A stretch of 64,000 nucleotides of DNA. Origin: Chitinophagaceae bacterium. GTDB lineage: Bacteria; Bacteroidota; Bacteroidia; Chitinophagales; UBA10324. Below, piece by piece: positions 34,473 to 44,441 of the stretch. The notes beneath the pieces were generated by a model. The model had not been told where the DNA came from. It was given only the letters and a program-made list of their open reading frames with translations, and searched no databases. Position 1 is the stretch's first letter, and the number at the start of each line of letters is the position of its first letter. The stretch is taken from NCBI GenBank assembly GCA_016704325.1, contig JADJAG010000005.1:62001-126000 (forward strand), in the 5' to 3' direction. The translations under genes were made by a program, and so were the position numbers.

Positions 34473-37385
34473 ATGAAAAGAATCTGTACGCTGCTACTCT
34501 TAATTTCTTCTCTTTCTTTTGCACAGAAGAAATCTGCCACACCTAAAATAACACAACCTCCATTCACCACGGCTGATAAACGTTTGCAGGGATTTGAAAC
34601 CAGGAGACAACTGGAGGAGCAATCGCTGGTTAGCCAGGTTGCCTTCCGCAGCATTGGCCCAACTATTATGAGCGGCCGCGTTACCGACTTAGAAGTGAAC
34701 CCAGAAGATCCAACAAACTTTTATGTAGCCTATGCTTCCGGTGGGTTATGGGTTACCTCTAATAACGGTTTGTCATTTTCACCTTTGTTTGAACGGGAAG
34801 CAGTGATGACGATTGGTGATATTGCTGTGGACTGGAAACGAAATACAATCTGGATCGGTACAGGAGAAAATAATTCAAGCCGTTCTTCTTATTCCGGAGC
34901 CGGTATTTATAAGAGTATTGATAATGGTAAATCCTGGAGCAATATGGGTCTGCCCGAAAGTCACCACATTGGCAGGATTGTAATTAATGCTGTTAATCCT
35001 GATATCGTACAGGTTGCAGTTCTTGGGCACCTGTATTCCGATAATAAGGAACGTGGTATCTATAAAACAACAGATGGTGGAAAGTCCTGGAAGCAAACGC
35101 TCTTTATTAATAATTATACCGGTTGTATTGATTTGGTTACGGATCCTGTTAGTAACAGCATTTTATATGCAGCCTCCTGGGACCGTAACCGGCGCGCATG
35201 GAATTTTCAGGAGAGCGGAGCTTCTTCTGCAATCTATAAAAGTACCGATGCCGGTGAATCATGGTATCGTATCACCGATGGCAGCAACTTGTTCCCGCAG
35301 GGTGATGGTGTTGGAAGAATAGGATTAGCAACGGCAGACAATAATGGAAGTACGGTGCTGTATGCTTTCCTTGATAATCAGTTTCGCCGTGAGAAAAAGA
35401 AAGAAACAGACACAACGGTGCTAACTAAGGACCAATTGCGTGGAATGAACAGCAGCAACTTCAGCAATGTAAACAAGAAGAAACTGGAAACATTTTTACG
35501 GGATAATAACTACCCGGAAAAATATACCGCTGACACTATTTATAACCTGGTGAAATCAGGTACCATCACTCCGCAAATCTTGGTTGAATACCTCGACGAT
35601 GCCAATTCATTATTGTTTGAAACGGATGTAGTTGGCGCAGAACTCTACCGGTCTGATGATGGCGGAAATACATGGTACAAGCCTTACAAAGATTATATGG
35701 ATGAACTATTTTATACCTATGGCTACTATTTTGCACAGATCCGTACAGACAATCGCAATCCCGATAAAATTTACCTCGTTGGATTCGTAGTGCTGACTTC
35801 CGACGACGGAGGTAAAACTTTCCGGAATATCAATACTGAAAATGTTCATGTAGATCATCATGCACTGTGGGTTAATCCCAATAAAAAAGGCCACCTCATT
35901 AATGGAAATGATGGAGGAGTGAATATCTCTTATGATGATGGTAAGACCTGGATGAAATGTAATACACCTGCTGTAGGGCAATTCTATGCCGTAAGTTATG
36001 ACCTGGAAAAACCTTACAATGTATATGGTGGATTGCAGGATAACGGGGTGTGGTTTGGAAGCAGTGCCAACACCCCCAACAAGGAATGGCATCAAACAGG
36101 CATTTATCCTTTTAAAGAGATCATGGGTGGTGATGGTATGCAGGTAGCAGTGGATACAAGAGGAAGCAATAATGTATATACCGGATATCAGTTCGGCAAT
36201 TATTTCAGGGTGAATACAATAACCGGTAAAGCAACCTACATCACGCCTCAGCATGAATTGGGCGAACGCCCTTACCGTTGGAACTGGCAATCACCCATTC
36301 AATTGTCGTCGCATAATTTAGATATCATCTATTTCGGAGCCAATAAGCTTTTTCGATCATTGAATAATGGCAGTGATTTTAAACCCATTTCACCTGACCT
36401 CACCAAAGGTGGAAAGAAAGGCGATGTGCCGTATGGAACATTAACTGCTTTGCATGAATCGAATTTGAAATTTGGGCTGATCTATACCGGTAGTGATGAT
36501 GGATTGATCTATGTAACTAAGGATGGCGGAAATAACTGGACTAAAATTTCCGATAAACTGCCGCAGGATTTATGGGTAAGCCGCATTCAGGCTTCTGCTT
36601 TCAAAGAATCCCGGGTCTATGCCGCTTTAAATGGATATCGTTGGGATGATTTTAATGCATATCTGTATTCTTCTGAAGATTATGGTGCTACCTGGTCAAA
36701 GATTGGTACAGATCTTCCACCGGAGCCAATTAATGTGGTAAAGGAAGATCCGGTAAATGAGAATATACTCTATGTTGGGACTGATCATGGCTGTTATGTT
36801 TCCCTCAATCGGGGCAAAAACTTTATGCGCATGAATGGCGGACTCCCTTCTGCTGCAGTTCATGACCTCGCAATTCATCCGGCAGCACATGAATTGATTA
36901 TCGGAACGCATGGGCGCTCCATTTATATTGCTTCAGTAAAAGAGCTCCAGCAATTACGCGACACCATACTTAATAAACCATTGTATGTTTTTAACATCGC
37001 AGCGATCAAATATGAAAGTGGCTGGGGTAAAAGAAGTTTCTATTGGGATACCATTGCAAAACCTCAACTATCACTTCCTGTTTTCATTAACCAGGCAGGT
37101 AAAGTAAACATCACCCTCCTCGCCGATAGCAGCCTTGCATTAAGCCGCAAAAGTTTTGATGGCAATAAGGGATTAAACTATTTCCTATATGACATTGCTA
37201 TTGATTCAACTAAACTTTCAGATTATGAAAAATTCTTAAACAAAGACAAAAAGGACGGAGAGGAGAAGACTGTGGTGAAAAAGGCCGATGATGGAAATTA
37301 TTATTTGAGACCGGGTAAATATAAATATGTCGTGGAAGCAAGCGGCATGAAAACAGAAGGAACATTAAATATTGAAAAGCCCTGA
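34473..37385 (+). CDS. Secreted VPS10/sortilin-like BNR-repeat protein
   Basis: 970 residues. Short signal peptide (ends Ser-Phe-Ala-Gln). Starts the mature part with Phe-Arg-Ser-Ile-Gly-Pro-Thr-Ile-Met-Ser-Gly-Arg-Val, then many BNR/Asp-box repeats (Ser-x-Asp-x-Gly-x-Ser/Thr-Trp, for example Ser-Ile-Asp-Asn-Gly-Lys-Ser-Trp, Ser-Asp-Asp-Gly-Gly-Asn-Thr-Trp, Thr-Lys-Asp-Gly-Gly-Asn-Asn-Trp), together forming a large propeller. Common in Bacteroidota; function not known, often described as VPS10 or glycosyl-hydrolase-like. No catalytic motif is visible. The last about 120 residues form a beta-sandwich-like end rather than a T9SS tail. Standalone gene downstream of MITE copy 2. Confidence 0.82.
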   Translation: MKRICTLLLLISSLSFAQKKSATPKITQPPFTTADKRLQGFETRRQLEEQSLVSQVAFRSIGPTIMSGRVTDLEVNPEDPTNFYVAYASGGLWVTSNNGLSFSPLFEREAVMTIGDIAVDWKRNTIWIGTGENNSSRSSYSGAGIYKSIDNGKSWSNMGLPESHHIGRIVINAVNPDIVQVAVLGHLYSDNKERGIYKTTDGGKSWKQTLFINNYTGCIDLVTDPVSNSILYAASWDRNRRAWNFQESGASSAIYKSTDAGESWYRITDGSNLFPQGDGVGRIGLATADNNGSTVLYAFLDNQFRREKKKETDTTVLTKDQLRGMNSSNFSNVNKKKLETFLRDNNYPEKYTADTIYNLVKSGTITPQILVEYLDDANSLLFETDVVGAELYRSDDGGNTWYKPYKDYMDELFYTYGYYFAQIRTDNRNPDKIYLVGFVVLTSDDGGKTFRNINTENVHVDHHALWVNPNKKGHLINGNDGGVNISYDDGKTWMKCNTPAVGQFYAVSYDLEKPYNVYGGLQDNGVWFGSSANTPNKEWHQTGIYPFKEIMGGDGMQVAVDTRGSNNVYTGYQFGNYFRVNTITGKATYITPQHELGERPYRWNWQSPIQLSSHNLDIIYFGANKLFRSLNNGSDFKPISPDLTKGGKKGDVPYGTLTALHESNLKFGLIYTGSDDGLIYVTKDGGNNWTKISDKLPQDLWVSRIQASAFKESRVYAALNGYRWDDFNAYLYSSEDYGATWSKIGTDLPPEPINVVKEDPVNENILYVGTDHGCYVSLNRGKNFMRMNGGLPSAAVHDLAIHPAAHELIIGTHGRSIYIASVKELQQLRDTILNKPLYVFNIAAIKYESGWGKRSFYWDTIAKPQLSLPVFINQAGKVNITLLADSSLALSRKSFDGNKGLNYFLYDIAIDSTKLSDYEKFLNKDKKDGEEKTVVKKADDGNYYLRPGKYKYVVEASGMKTEGTLNIEKP

Positions 37386-37511
37386 AAGAAATAGTAAATG
37401 GAATAACATTCACCTGTATCAGCCGGTTTAAGATTAACTTGTAGCCTCTTGGCCTAAGACTTTATTTTAAAGCCGGAAACATTATCGAAGGCAGTCTGTT
37501 ATAGGTTGCAC

Positions 37512-38198
37512 ATGAAACAATTTTTGATTGTCGGCGGCAGTTCCGGGATAGGATTTGCATTAGCTCAAAAACTTATTGCTGATGGAATCAAACCATTAGT
37601 TATAGCACGCAACCCCGGTGAGTTAAATCTGCAGCAGGTCGCCTTTTATGAAGCTGATGTGTTAAATCAGCCGCTTCCGGAATTGAATCAACCACTGCAT
37701 GGATTGGTCTATTGCCCCGGTTCAATTACACTCAAACCAATACGTTCTCTGAAAGAACAGGATTTCCTGAACGACTTCCATATAAATGTGTTGGGCGCTG
37801 TACGTATCATTCAAAAGTATATTACGAATTTGAAAGAAGGGACCCCTTCCTCTATCATATTATTCAGTTCTCTAGCGGTAGAATCAGGAATGAATTTTCA
37901 TATTTCGATAGCAGCCGCTAAGGGAGCGGTGGAAGGACTGATGCGTTCTCTTGCTGCTGAACTGGCACCTTCCATCAGGGTAAATGCCATAGCGTTGTCA
38001 TTAACACAAACAAGGTTGGCCGCAAGGCTTATTGATACAGAAGGCAAATTGCAGGCTGCAAAGGAAAGGCATCCGTTGAAACAAGTGGGCAATGCCGCAG
38101 ATGTGGCTTCATTGGCACACTGGTTATTATCAGATGCATCAAAGTTTGTAACCGGCCAAGTGATAAAAATGGATGGTGGTCTGTCTGCTTTGCGATAA
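37512..38198 (+). CDS. SDR-family oxidoreductase lacking the catalytic tyrosine
   Basis: 228 residues from ATG 37512 (a TTG two codons earlier is not needed). N-terminal Gly-Gly-Ser-Ser-Gly-Ile-Gly nucleotide-binding loop, Leu-Phe-Ser-Ser-Leu-Ala with a Ser in the expected catalytic place, and Ala-Lys-Gly-Ala-Val-Glu-Gly. In classical SDR enzymes the third motif is Tyr-x-x-x-Lys; here the Tyr position is Ile (Ser-Ile-Ala-Ala-Ala-Lys). Relatives with His-x-Ser-Ile-Ala-x-Ala-Lys exist in Bacteroidota, so this is probably a divergent subfamily rather than decay. Followed by an SRPBCC gene 73 bp downstream; in this phylum such pairs occur near photolyase/cryptochrome genes, which are not seen here. 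Confidence 0.8.
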   Translation: MKQFLIVGGSSGIGFALAQKLIADGIKPLVIARNPGELNLQQVAFYEADVLNQPLPELNQPLHGLVYCPGSITLKPIRSLKEQDFLNDFHINVLGAVRIIQKYITNLKEGTPSSIILFSSLAVESGMNFHISIAAAKGAVEGLMRSLAAELAPSIRVNAIALSLTQTRLAARLIDTEGKLQAAKERHPLKQVGNAADVASLAHWLLSDASKFVTGQVIKMDGGLSALR

Positions 38199-38271
38199 AG
38201 AATGTTGCACCATAGCTTTTAGATCAGCAAGCAGAAGCGATAATAATCAACTAAACAAAAAAAATAAACAC

Positions 38272-38748
38272 GTGAGCCTACACACATTAAAGCATGTTCA
38301 GTTATTACCATTGCCGCTGGAACAGGCATGGGATTTTTTTTCTTCCCCGCTTAACCTAAATAAGATTACACCACCGGAAATGAATTTTGTGATCCGTTCA
38401 GCCTTCAAACCCGAAGATCGGGTTTATGCAGGCATGCTGATTCATTATAATGTAAGTCCGTTGTTTCATATTCCCTTAAGCTGGACTACGGAAATAACAG
38501 CAGTAGAACACCATCGGTATTTTATTGATGAGCAGCGCCATGGGCCATTTGCTTTCTGGCACCACCAGCATTTTTTTGAGCGTGTTCCGGGAGGAGTTAA
38601 AATGACTGATATTGTTAGCTGGAAAGTGCCGGGTTGGTTTTTGGGTGATGTGGTTAACTGGCTGCTGGTGAATAAGAGAGTGGAAGGTATTTTTTCTTTC
38701 AGGAAACAAAAACTGACGACCCTTTTTGGAACTTTGGGAGAAGAATAA
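38272..38748 (+). CDS. SRPBCC-family (START-like) ligand-binding protein
   Basis: 158 residues from GTG 38272; an upstream frame overlaps the SDR gene and has no family residues. Typical START/SRPBCC pattern: Pro-Leu-Pro-Leu-Glu-Gln-Ala-Trp-Asp-Phe-Phe at the start, Leu-Asn-Lys-Ile-Thr-Pro-Pro, Phe-Ala-Phe-Trp-His-His-Gln-His-Phe-Phe-Glu, and a C-terminal helix. Family binds hydrophobic ligands; close relatives are annotated as 'cell division inhibitor' homologues without proof. Likely a unit with the SDR gene. Confidence 0.8.
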   Translation: MSLHTLKHVQLLPLPLEQAWDFFSSPLNLNKITPPEMNFVIRSAFKPEDRVYAGMLIHYNVSPLFHIPLSWTTEITAVEHHRYFIDEQRHGPFAFWHHQHFFERVPGGVKMTDIVSWKVPGWFLGDVVNWLLVNKRVEGIFSFRKQKLTTLFGTLGEE

Positions 38749-38993
38749 TAAGGATTGTAATAACCTAAATGCTTTCTTAATAAGCATGATCTTCAATGCC
38801 AGGATTTTTTACTGATTGATTAAGTATTTTGAAACGGGAATCAAATTAATATCGGTCATTCTTCCCGGAATCAATCGCAACAAAATCTTTCTCAACTTTA
38901 CTGTTCAATTTTAAGTCTGCTATGGTAAACTGCATGCTAAATTGGCTGCAGGCAATCAATTACCTTATCTTTGACCGGCAAAAGCATAAGTAC

Positions 38994-40454
38994 ATGTTAT
39001 TGAAAGTGTGTTTTGGGTTATTGACTGCCATCTGTTTTTTTTGCAACGGATATGCGCAGGAGATTACTTATTCGGCGCCACAAAAAGTAACCTCCGGCTA
39101 TGCACGGGTTGATGTACTTGGAAAGAATACGCAAGGCATTATTGTACGGCATATAGGTAGAAGTTCGGACGAAATACTGGCATACTATGATAACCTGCAG
39201 TTACGATGGAAGAAAACGACCCCAAAGAAGGAGAAGAATGGTAAACTGGAACAGGTAGTACTGTATAACGATTCTGTCATTTTCTTTTATTCGATTATAG
39301 TTAAGAATATCACGCTGCTAAAGGCTTTCAAAACAAATGCAAGACTTGAATCATCAACTCTCCCCGTTATAGTAGATACCATCAACCGCACCTTGATCAA
39401 TACTTCCCCTGAACTCAGATTCTCATTTACACCTGATAAATCCAAAATTCTGCTTTACTATGAAGATGCTGCCTTTAACTCCACAAAGGCACTGTTTGTG
39501 AGATGTTATAATAATAACCTGAAAAGTATTTGGTCTTCCACCTGGAAAGCAAAAAGCATGGATGCACCGGTTTTAATTGAAGCGGTGTTGGATATAGATG
39601 GGAACGCTGCTGTAGTGCTTGGTGAAAACTATGTGAAGAACTTCAATAATGATTTTACCTGTTCGGCCTTATATGCTTTTCGAATCAAAGAAAAGGGAAA
39701 GAAATTTTCGGAATACCAGTTATTAGAAAAAGACCACCTGCTTACTCCGTGCAAAGCACAGATTGACCTTAACACCGGCAATCTGTTGATGGCCGGTTTA
39801 TATGCCAAAAGTGCAGGTGTAGAATCAGATGGTGCTTACTTTTTTGTAGTGCAGGATAAAGATTCCGGCATCATAAAAAAGTTTGAACCGCATTCCGTTG
39901 AATTCATAACACAACTTACCGGAAACAATCCACCTAAGAAAAATGATGGCTTTTACGAGTTTCAACCCAAAGAGCTCATTGTGACAAGAGATGGTGGCGG
40001 CATCCTGATTACAGAAGCCATCTCTGTATCCTCTGAGTCTTATGCAGGCTCAAATTATGGCACCTTTGGCATCAGTTCCGGTTTTACTGTCAACTACTAT
40101 CACTATGATGAGATGGCCGTTTTTTCATTTAATGGCAGTGGCATACTGAAATGGAAACAGATTTTGCACAAGAAACAAGGTACGGAAGGAGATGGAGGGT
40201 ACTATTCATCATTTGCTACCATCATTTCTCCTGATGCCCTTCATTTTATTTACAATGACGTGCAGAATGGTCAAACAACCGTTGGCGGATATAATATTGA
40301 TGTAACAGGTAAACAGGAACATATTGATGTGTTTAATGCTGATCGTAAAGGTGTTTTGCTCATTCCAATGTCTGCCAGGCAGGTGTCACCCAACGAAGTT
40401 GTGGTGCCCAGCCTTAAGAGAAGTTATCTGCAGTTTGTAAAAATCATGTTCTAA
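38994..40454 (+). CDS. Secreted hypothetical protein
   Basis: 486 residues from ATG 38994, which is followed at once by a signal peptide (hydrophobic core, then Gly-Tyr-Ala-Gln). A longer upstream frame would bury it. Body rich in beta structure with two-part motifs (Ile-Leu-Met/Ala-Gly, Asp-Gly-Gly-Gly-Ile-Leu) but no family recognised, no T9SS tail. The following gene begins 12 bp later, so the two are probably co-transcribed. Confidence 0.65.
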   Translation: MLLKVCFGLLTAICFFCNGYAQEITYSAPQKVTSGYARVDVLGKNTQGIIVRHIGRSSDEILAYYDNLQLRWKKTTPKKEKNGKLEQVVLYNDSVIFFYSIIVKNITLLKAFKTNARLESSTLPVIVDTINRTLINTSPELRFSFTPDKSKILLYYEDAAFNSTKALFVRCYNNNLKSIWSSTWKAKSMDAPVLIEAVLDIDGNAAVVLGENYVKNFNNDFTCSALYAFRIKEKGKKFSEYQLLEKDHLLTPCKAQIDLNTGNLLMAGLYAKSAGVESDGAYFFVVQDKDSGIIKKFEPHSVEFITQLTGNNPPKKNDGFYEFQPKELIVTRDGGGILITEAISVSSESYAGSNYGTFGISSGFTVNYYHYDEMAVFSFNGSGILKWKQILHKKQGTEGDGGYYSSFATIISPDALHFIYNDVQNGQTTVGGYNIDVTGKQEHIDVFNADRKGVLLIPMSARQVSPNEVVVPSLKRSYLQFVKIMF

Positions 40455-40465
40455 ATCAATTTCTT

Positions 40466-41473
40466 TTGGTTAGCATTTATCGCTCGTATCACCCTGCTGT
40501 ACTTTTCTTATTGCTGCTTTACCTTGTATTACTGCGGACGTTTCTATTTGTGGAACCCGTTGTGTTCCGTATTCCGGAAAACACAAATCTGCTGAGCGAA
40601 TTGACCTATAAAGGCTTGCTTGCATTCATTGGCGATCGCAATTTCATTTTCCATGTCATAAGTGCATTACTGGTATTTTTTCAGGCATTATATTTTAACT
40701 ACCTGATCAACTATTACAAGATCATGTCAAAATCTTCCTACCTGCCCGCCTTTTCATTCCTGCTGGTTTCTTCATTGTTTTCCGAGTTTACTTTACTTAC
40801 CTCGGCTCTTATTGCAAATACATTTTTGTTATTTGCCCTGGCTAAAGTTTTTGCCTGGTATAAAAAGGAAAAGGTCACCGCTGCTGTTTTTGATACCGCC
40901 TTCCTGATTTCCATTGCCTCGCTGTTCTTCTTTCCGTATGTCGTCTTTTTTCTTTTTGTGATTGTCTCGCTGGCTATCCTGCGACCATTCAGCTTGCGCA
41001 ATTATCTTATTGCCATCGTTGGCCTGCTGATACCTTATTATTTTATTGGTGTTTACTTTTTTTGGATCGGTCAATTACCGCAGTTTATCGATTCACTGGT
41101 TATTTCGGAACTCAGATTCAATACCAAAGTGATAGAACGCAGTACCAGGATGTTGGTTTTAGGTATACCGGTAATAGCTGTCATGACCTGGACAGCATTA
41201 TTTATCCAGGCTAACCTTTTCCGAATGGTTGTGCAGGTGCGCAACTATCTGATAGTCTTCGTTTCTTTCTTCATTGTTGGTATTCTGGCGCTGCTTATAC
41301 AGTTTAAGGGTGAGTTGTTTCATTTCGTCTGGTTTACTATTCCGGCAGGTTTGGCTTTTGCATTTTTCTTTGCAGAGTTAAAGCGAAGGTGGATTGCTGA
41401 AATCGTCCATTTATTCTTAATTTTGGCCATTCTGTTTTTTCAGTTCTACTACCTTTATAACCCCTCAAATTAA
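40466..41473 (+). CDS. Integral membrane protein, DUF6427-like
   Basis: 335 residues from a TTG at 40466 (no ATG near). Starts with a hydrophobic segment containing Tyr-His-Pro and has about eight to ten membrane helices across its length, with Phe-Ala-Lys-Val-Phe-Ala-Trp-Tyr and Leu-Ser/Arg-Pro-Phe-Ser-Leu-Arg-Asn-Tyr in between. Matches a Bacteroidota-specific membrane family that commonly lies directly before purQ, as here (5-bp spacing). Function unknown. Confidence 0.7.
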   Translation: MVSIYRSYHPAVLFLLLLYLVLLRTFLFVEPVVFRIPENTNLLSELTYKGLLAFIGDRNFIFHVISALLVFFQALYFNYLINYYKIMSKSSYLPAFSFLLVSSLFSEFTLLTSALIANTFLLFALAKVFAWYKKEKVTAAVFDTAFLISIASLFFFPYVVFFLFVIVSLAILRPFSLRNYLIAIVGLLIPYYFIGVYFFWIGQLPQFIDSLVISELRFNTKVIERSTRMLVLGIPVIAVMTWTALFIQANLFRMVVQVRNYLIVFVSFFIVGILALLIQFKGELFHFVWFTIPAGLAFAFFFAELKRRWIAEIVHLFLILAILFFQFYYLYNPSN

Positions 41474-41478
41474 GCAGC

Positions 41479-42213
41479 ATGAAGTTTGGCGTAGTAGTTT
41501 TTCCGGGTTCCAATTGCGATCGTGACCTTATCCATGTGTTGGAAAAAGTGTTGCAGCAGGAAGTAGTGGTGCTCTGGCATAAAGAAAAGAAATTGCCTGA
41601 CTTCAACCGCCACGACTGTATCATGCTGCCGGGTGGTTTTTCTTACGGTGATTATCTTCGTTCCGGTGCCATTGCCCGTTTCTCACCTATCATGAATGCT
41701 GTTGTCGAATTTGCCAATAGTGGAGGTTATGTATGGGGCATTTGTAATGGATTTCAGATTCTTTGTGAGGCAGGATTGTTGCCTGGAGCCCTTCTTCGTA
41801 ACATCAACCAACAATTTATCTGCAAAAATATTTACATCACACCGGCTGATGTGGCATCGCCATTGAGTCATTCATTAAACCCGGGCAGCGCTTATAAGAT
41901 ACCAATTGCGCATGCAGAAGGTAGGTACTATGCTGATCAGAAAACACTAAGCAGGCTGCAACAGAACAAACAGATAATTTTTCAATATTGCGATGAATAT
42001 GGACAGGTTAATGAAACGGGTAATCCCAATGGTTCCCAATTGAATATTGCAGGCATTTGTAATGAGACGAGAAATGTGTTTGGAATGATGCCACACCCGG
42101 AACGGGCTTCAGAGGAGATGTTGGGAAATACCGATGGCAAGTTGTTGTTTGATTCATTCATCAGTTATGCTGATGCCCTGGAGGTAGATGTGATAGATGA
42201 CCTATTGAGATGA
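41479..42213 (+). CDS. purQ: Phosphoribosylformylglycinamidine synthase subunit PurQ
   Basis: 244 residues. Class I glutamine amidotransferase that supplies ammonia to PurL in the fourth step of purine synthesis. Catalytic residues seen: nucleophile Cys89 in Trp-Gly-Ile-Cys-Asn-Gly-Phe-Gln, and His206-Pro-Glu208. N-terminal Val-Val-Phe-Pro-Gly-Ser-Asn-Cys-Asp-Arg-Asp and Leu-Pro-Gly-Gly-Phe-Ser-Tyr-Gly-Asp-Tyr-Leu-Arg are PurQ signatures. Follows the membrane gene after 5 bp. No purL or purS nearby, the split form being scattered. Confidence 0.95.
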   Translation: MKFGVVVFPGSNCDRDLIHVLEKVLQQEVVVLWHKEKKLPDFNRHDCIMLPGGFSYGDYLRSGAIARFSPIMNAVVEFANSGGYVWGICNGFQILCEAGLLPGALLRNINQQFICKNIYITPADVASPLSHSLNPGSAYKIPIAHAEGRYYADQKTLSRLQQNKQIIFQYCDEYGQVNETGNPNGSQLNIAGICNETRNVFGMMPHPERASEEMLGNTDGKLLFDSFISYADALEVDVIDDLLR

Positions 42214-42223
42214 TCAAAAGCCG

Positions 42224-42256
42224 GGTTCGGGCATATTGAGTTGATGCCCGGGAACC
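42224..42256 (+). terminator. Stem-loop between purQ and dsbD, no U run
   Basis: GGTTCGGGCAT pairs with ATGCCC-GG-GAACC around a 9-base loop, with a two-base bulge. It is 10 bp after the purQ stop. With no T run after it, it could be a factor-dependent terminator, a processing site or a leader structure for dsbD. Confidence 0.45.
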
Positions 42257-42356
42257 AGGTAACCACTTGCTTTTGTTACCTCAGCTTACATGCAGAAGTA
42301 CCAATGATGTCGTGCAGGAAAATTACCAGAACTTCGCAAAAAATAAAAAGGTTTCG

Positions 42357-44441
42357 ATGAGAAGAATAATGCTGCTTGCTTTTTTATTGAATCTTGCAAT
42401 GCCTGTATTTGCACAATATGCAAATCCAAATGTTCAATGGAGCTATAGCACAAAAAAAATTGGCACAGATCAGTTTGATTTGATTGTTACTGCCAACATT
42501 GCGAAGGGTTACCATTTGTACAGCCAGTTTATTGGAGAAGGGGGACCCATTCCCACTTCATTTACATTTGAAAAAACAAAAGGATATAAGCTGGTAGGCA
42601 AAGTGAAGGAATCCGGCAAGCGTGAAGAAGCCGTGGAGCCTCTTTTCGATAATATGATGCTGATCTGGTTTGAAGAGCAAGCGGTTTTCACACAAAGGGT
42701 AAAATTAACAGCTACGGAGGCAACAGTTAAAGGTCTGGTGAACTTCATGACCTGCAATGATCAGATGTGCGATCCCCCGAGCGACCAGGAATTTGAATTT
42801 GTATTGGCAGGCATTCCTGCTGCAGATACCGTTGCTGCATTACCAACAATCGATACGGTAAGTGTGGCAACGGAAACTAGCGGCGATTTGAAATCAAATG
42901 ACAGCACCGCCGCTGCAATTACTATACCCGGTACTGTTGAACCAATAGCTTCAAATGCCGATAACGATGAGGATGTGAGAAAAATGAGCTACTGGCAAAC
43001 CTTCCTTGCAGGCTTTGGTTATGGATTAATTGCATTGCTGATGCCTTGTGTCTGGCCTGTTATTCCGCTAACAATCAGCTATTTCCTGAAACAACATAAG
43101 AATAAGCGGCAGGGCAGGATGAACGCTTTTCTTTATGGCTTTTCAATCATTCTCATTTTTGTGATTTTGGGTATCCTTGTTTCTCTTTTCACCAACGAAC
43201 AAAAATTGAATGAACTGTCGACCGGCTGGTTTTTTAATCTGCTGTTTTTTGCACTGTTCTTCCTCTTCGGACTATCATTTTTAGGAGTCTTTGAGATAAG
43301 GGTCCCTTCCAGTTGGATTAATAAATCAGAATCAATGTCAGACAAAGGAGGGTTGATTGGCATTTTTTTCATGGCCTTTTCTCTCGTACTGGTTTCTTTT
43401 TCCTGCACATTACCATTTGTTGCCAACCTTATTTCCATTGTCTCGCAGGATGGTGAGTTTGTTAAACCGCTTGTTGGTTTTACTGCATTCGGACTGGCGC
43501 TTGGACTTCCATTTGGCTTGTTTGCCTGGTTCCCGTCTGGTCTCAAAAAACTACCCAAATCGGGCGGTTGGATGAATACGATTAAAGTATCATTTGGATT
43601 TATTGAATTGGCACTAAGCTTCATCTACTTGTCTAAAGTTGATATGGCTTACCATTGGGATTTACTGTCACGCGATATTTTTCTGTCAATCTGGATTATT
43701 ATCTTCATAGTACTCGGCTTCTACCTGTTGGGTAAAATAAGACTGGCACATGATGGTGAGGCATCACACATTCCTGTACCCAGACTGCTCTTTGCATTGC
43801 TAAGCCTTGCATTCGCACTTTATATGGTACCGGGATTGTGGGGTGCGCCTCTTAAACCCCTGAGCGGCTTTTTGCCAAATTATTCCGAATTCAATCTAAC
43901 GGAGGGTGTTTCACATCAGCCTTCAGGGGAAAGTCAAGGTCCTGAACGTGCCTCAAAAAAATATGAGGCGCTCTTTGAAGCACCTCTTGGCCTAGACTTA
44001 TACTTCGAATATGATGAAGCTTTGGCAAAGGCACGCGAAGTGAAAAAGCCTTTGTTTATCGATTTTACTGGATGGGGCTGTGTAAATTGCCGTAAAATGG
44101 AGAAGTCAGTGTGGCCGGATCCCGAAGTCCTCAAACGGTTGAAGAATGACTATGTGGTGGTTTCGCTGTATGTTGATGACAAATACCGGTTACCGGAAAG
44201 TCAGCAGTACTATTCTAAAGCGCTTGATAAACAAATTGTTACGCTAGGTGACCGCAATTTTGATATTCAATATTCAACGTATAAAATTGGTGCACAGCCT
44301 TATTATGTCCTGTTGGATAATGAAGAGAAACTATTAACTCAACCCCGTTCTTACACGGCCGATATTCCTACGTATGTTCAATTTCTCGATGAAGGGGTCA
44401 AGGCATTCAAATCACGTCAGAGTCAGATTTCTGTCCGGTAA
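42357..44441 (+). CDS. dsbD: Thiol:disulfide interchange protein DsbD
   Basis: 694 residues from ATG 42357, which begins a signal peptide (ends Val-Phe-Ala-Gln); a frame reaching back to 42267 is rejected. N-terminal DsbD-alpha-like domain with Thr-Cys-Asn-Asp-Gln-Met-Cys (about 131-137), central eight-helix domain with Cys in Met-Pro-Cys-Val-Trp-Pro-Val and Ser-Cys-Thr-Leu-Pro, C-terminal thioredoxin domain with Cys575-Val-Asn-Cys578. Carries electrons from cytoplasmic thioredoxin across the inner membrane to periplasmic thiol proteins. All six cysteine pairs expected are present. Single gene between purQ and the SusC gene. Confidence 0.94.
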   Translation: MRRIMLLAFLLNLAMPVFAQYANPNVQWSYSTKKIGTDQFDLIVTANIAKGYHLYSQFIGEGGPIPTSFTFEKTKGYKLVGKVKESGKREEAVEPLFDNMMLIWFEEQAVFTQRVKLTATEATVKGLVNFMTCNDQMCDPPSDQEFEFVLAGIPAADTVAALPTIDTVSVATETSGDLKSNDSTAAAITIPGTVEPIASNADNDEDVRKMSYWQTFLAGFGYGLIALLMPCVWPVIPLTISYFLKQHKNKRQGRMNAFLYGFSIILIFVILGILVSLFTNEQKLNELSTGWFFNLLFFALFFLFGLSFLGVFEIRVPSSWINKSESMSDKGGLIGIFFMAFSLVLVSFSCTLPFVANLISIVSQDGEFVKPLVGFTAFGLALGLPFGLFAWFPSGLKKLPKSGGWMNTIKVSFGFIELALSFIYLSKVDMAYHWDLLSRDIFLSIWIIIFIVLGFYLLGKIRLAHDGEASHIPVPRLLFALLSLAFALYMVPGLWGAPLKPLSGFLPNYSEFNLTEGVSHQPSGESQGPERASKKYEALFEAPLGLDLYFEYDEALAKAREVKKPLFIDFTGWGCVNCRKMEKSVWPDPEVLKRLKNDYVVVSLYVDDKYRLPESQQYYSKALDKQIVTLGDRNFDIQYSTYKIGAQPYYVLLDNEEKLLTQPRSYTADIPTYVQFLDEGVKAFKSRQSQISVR

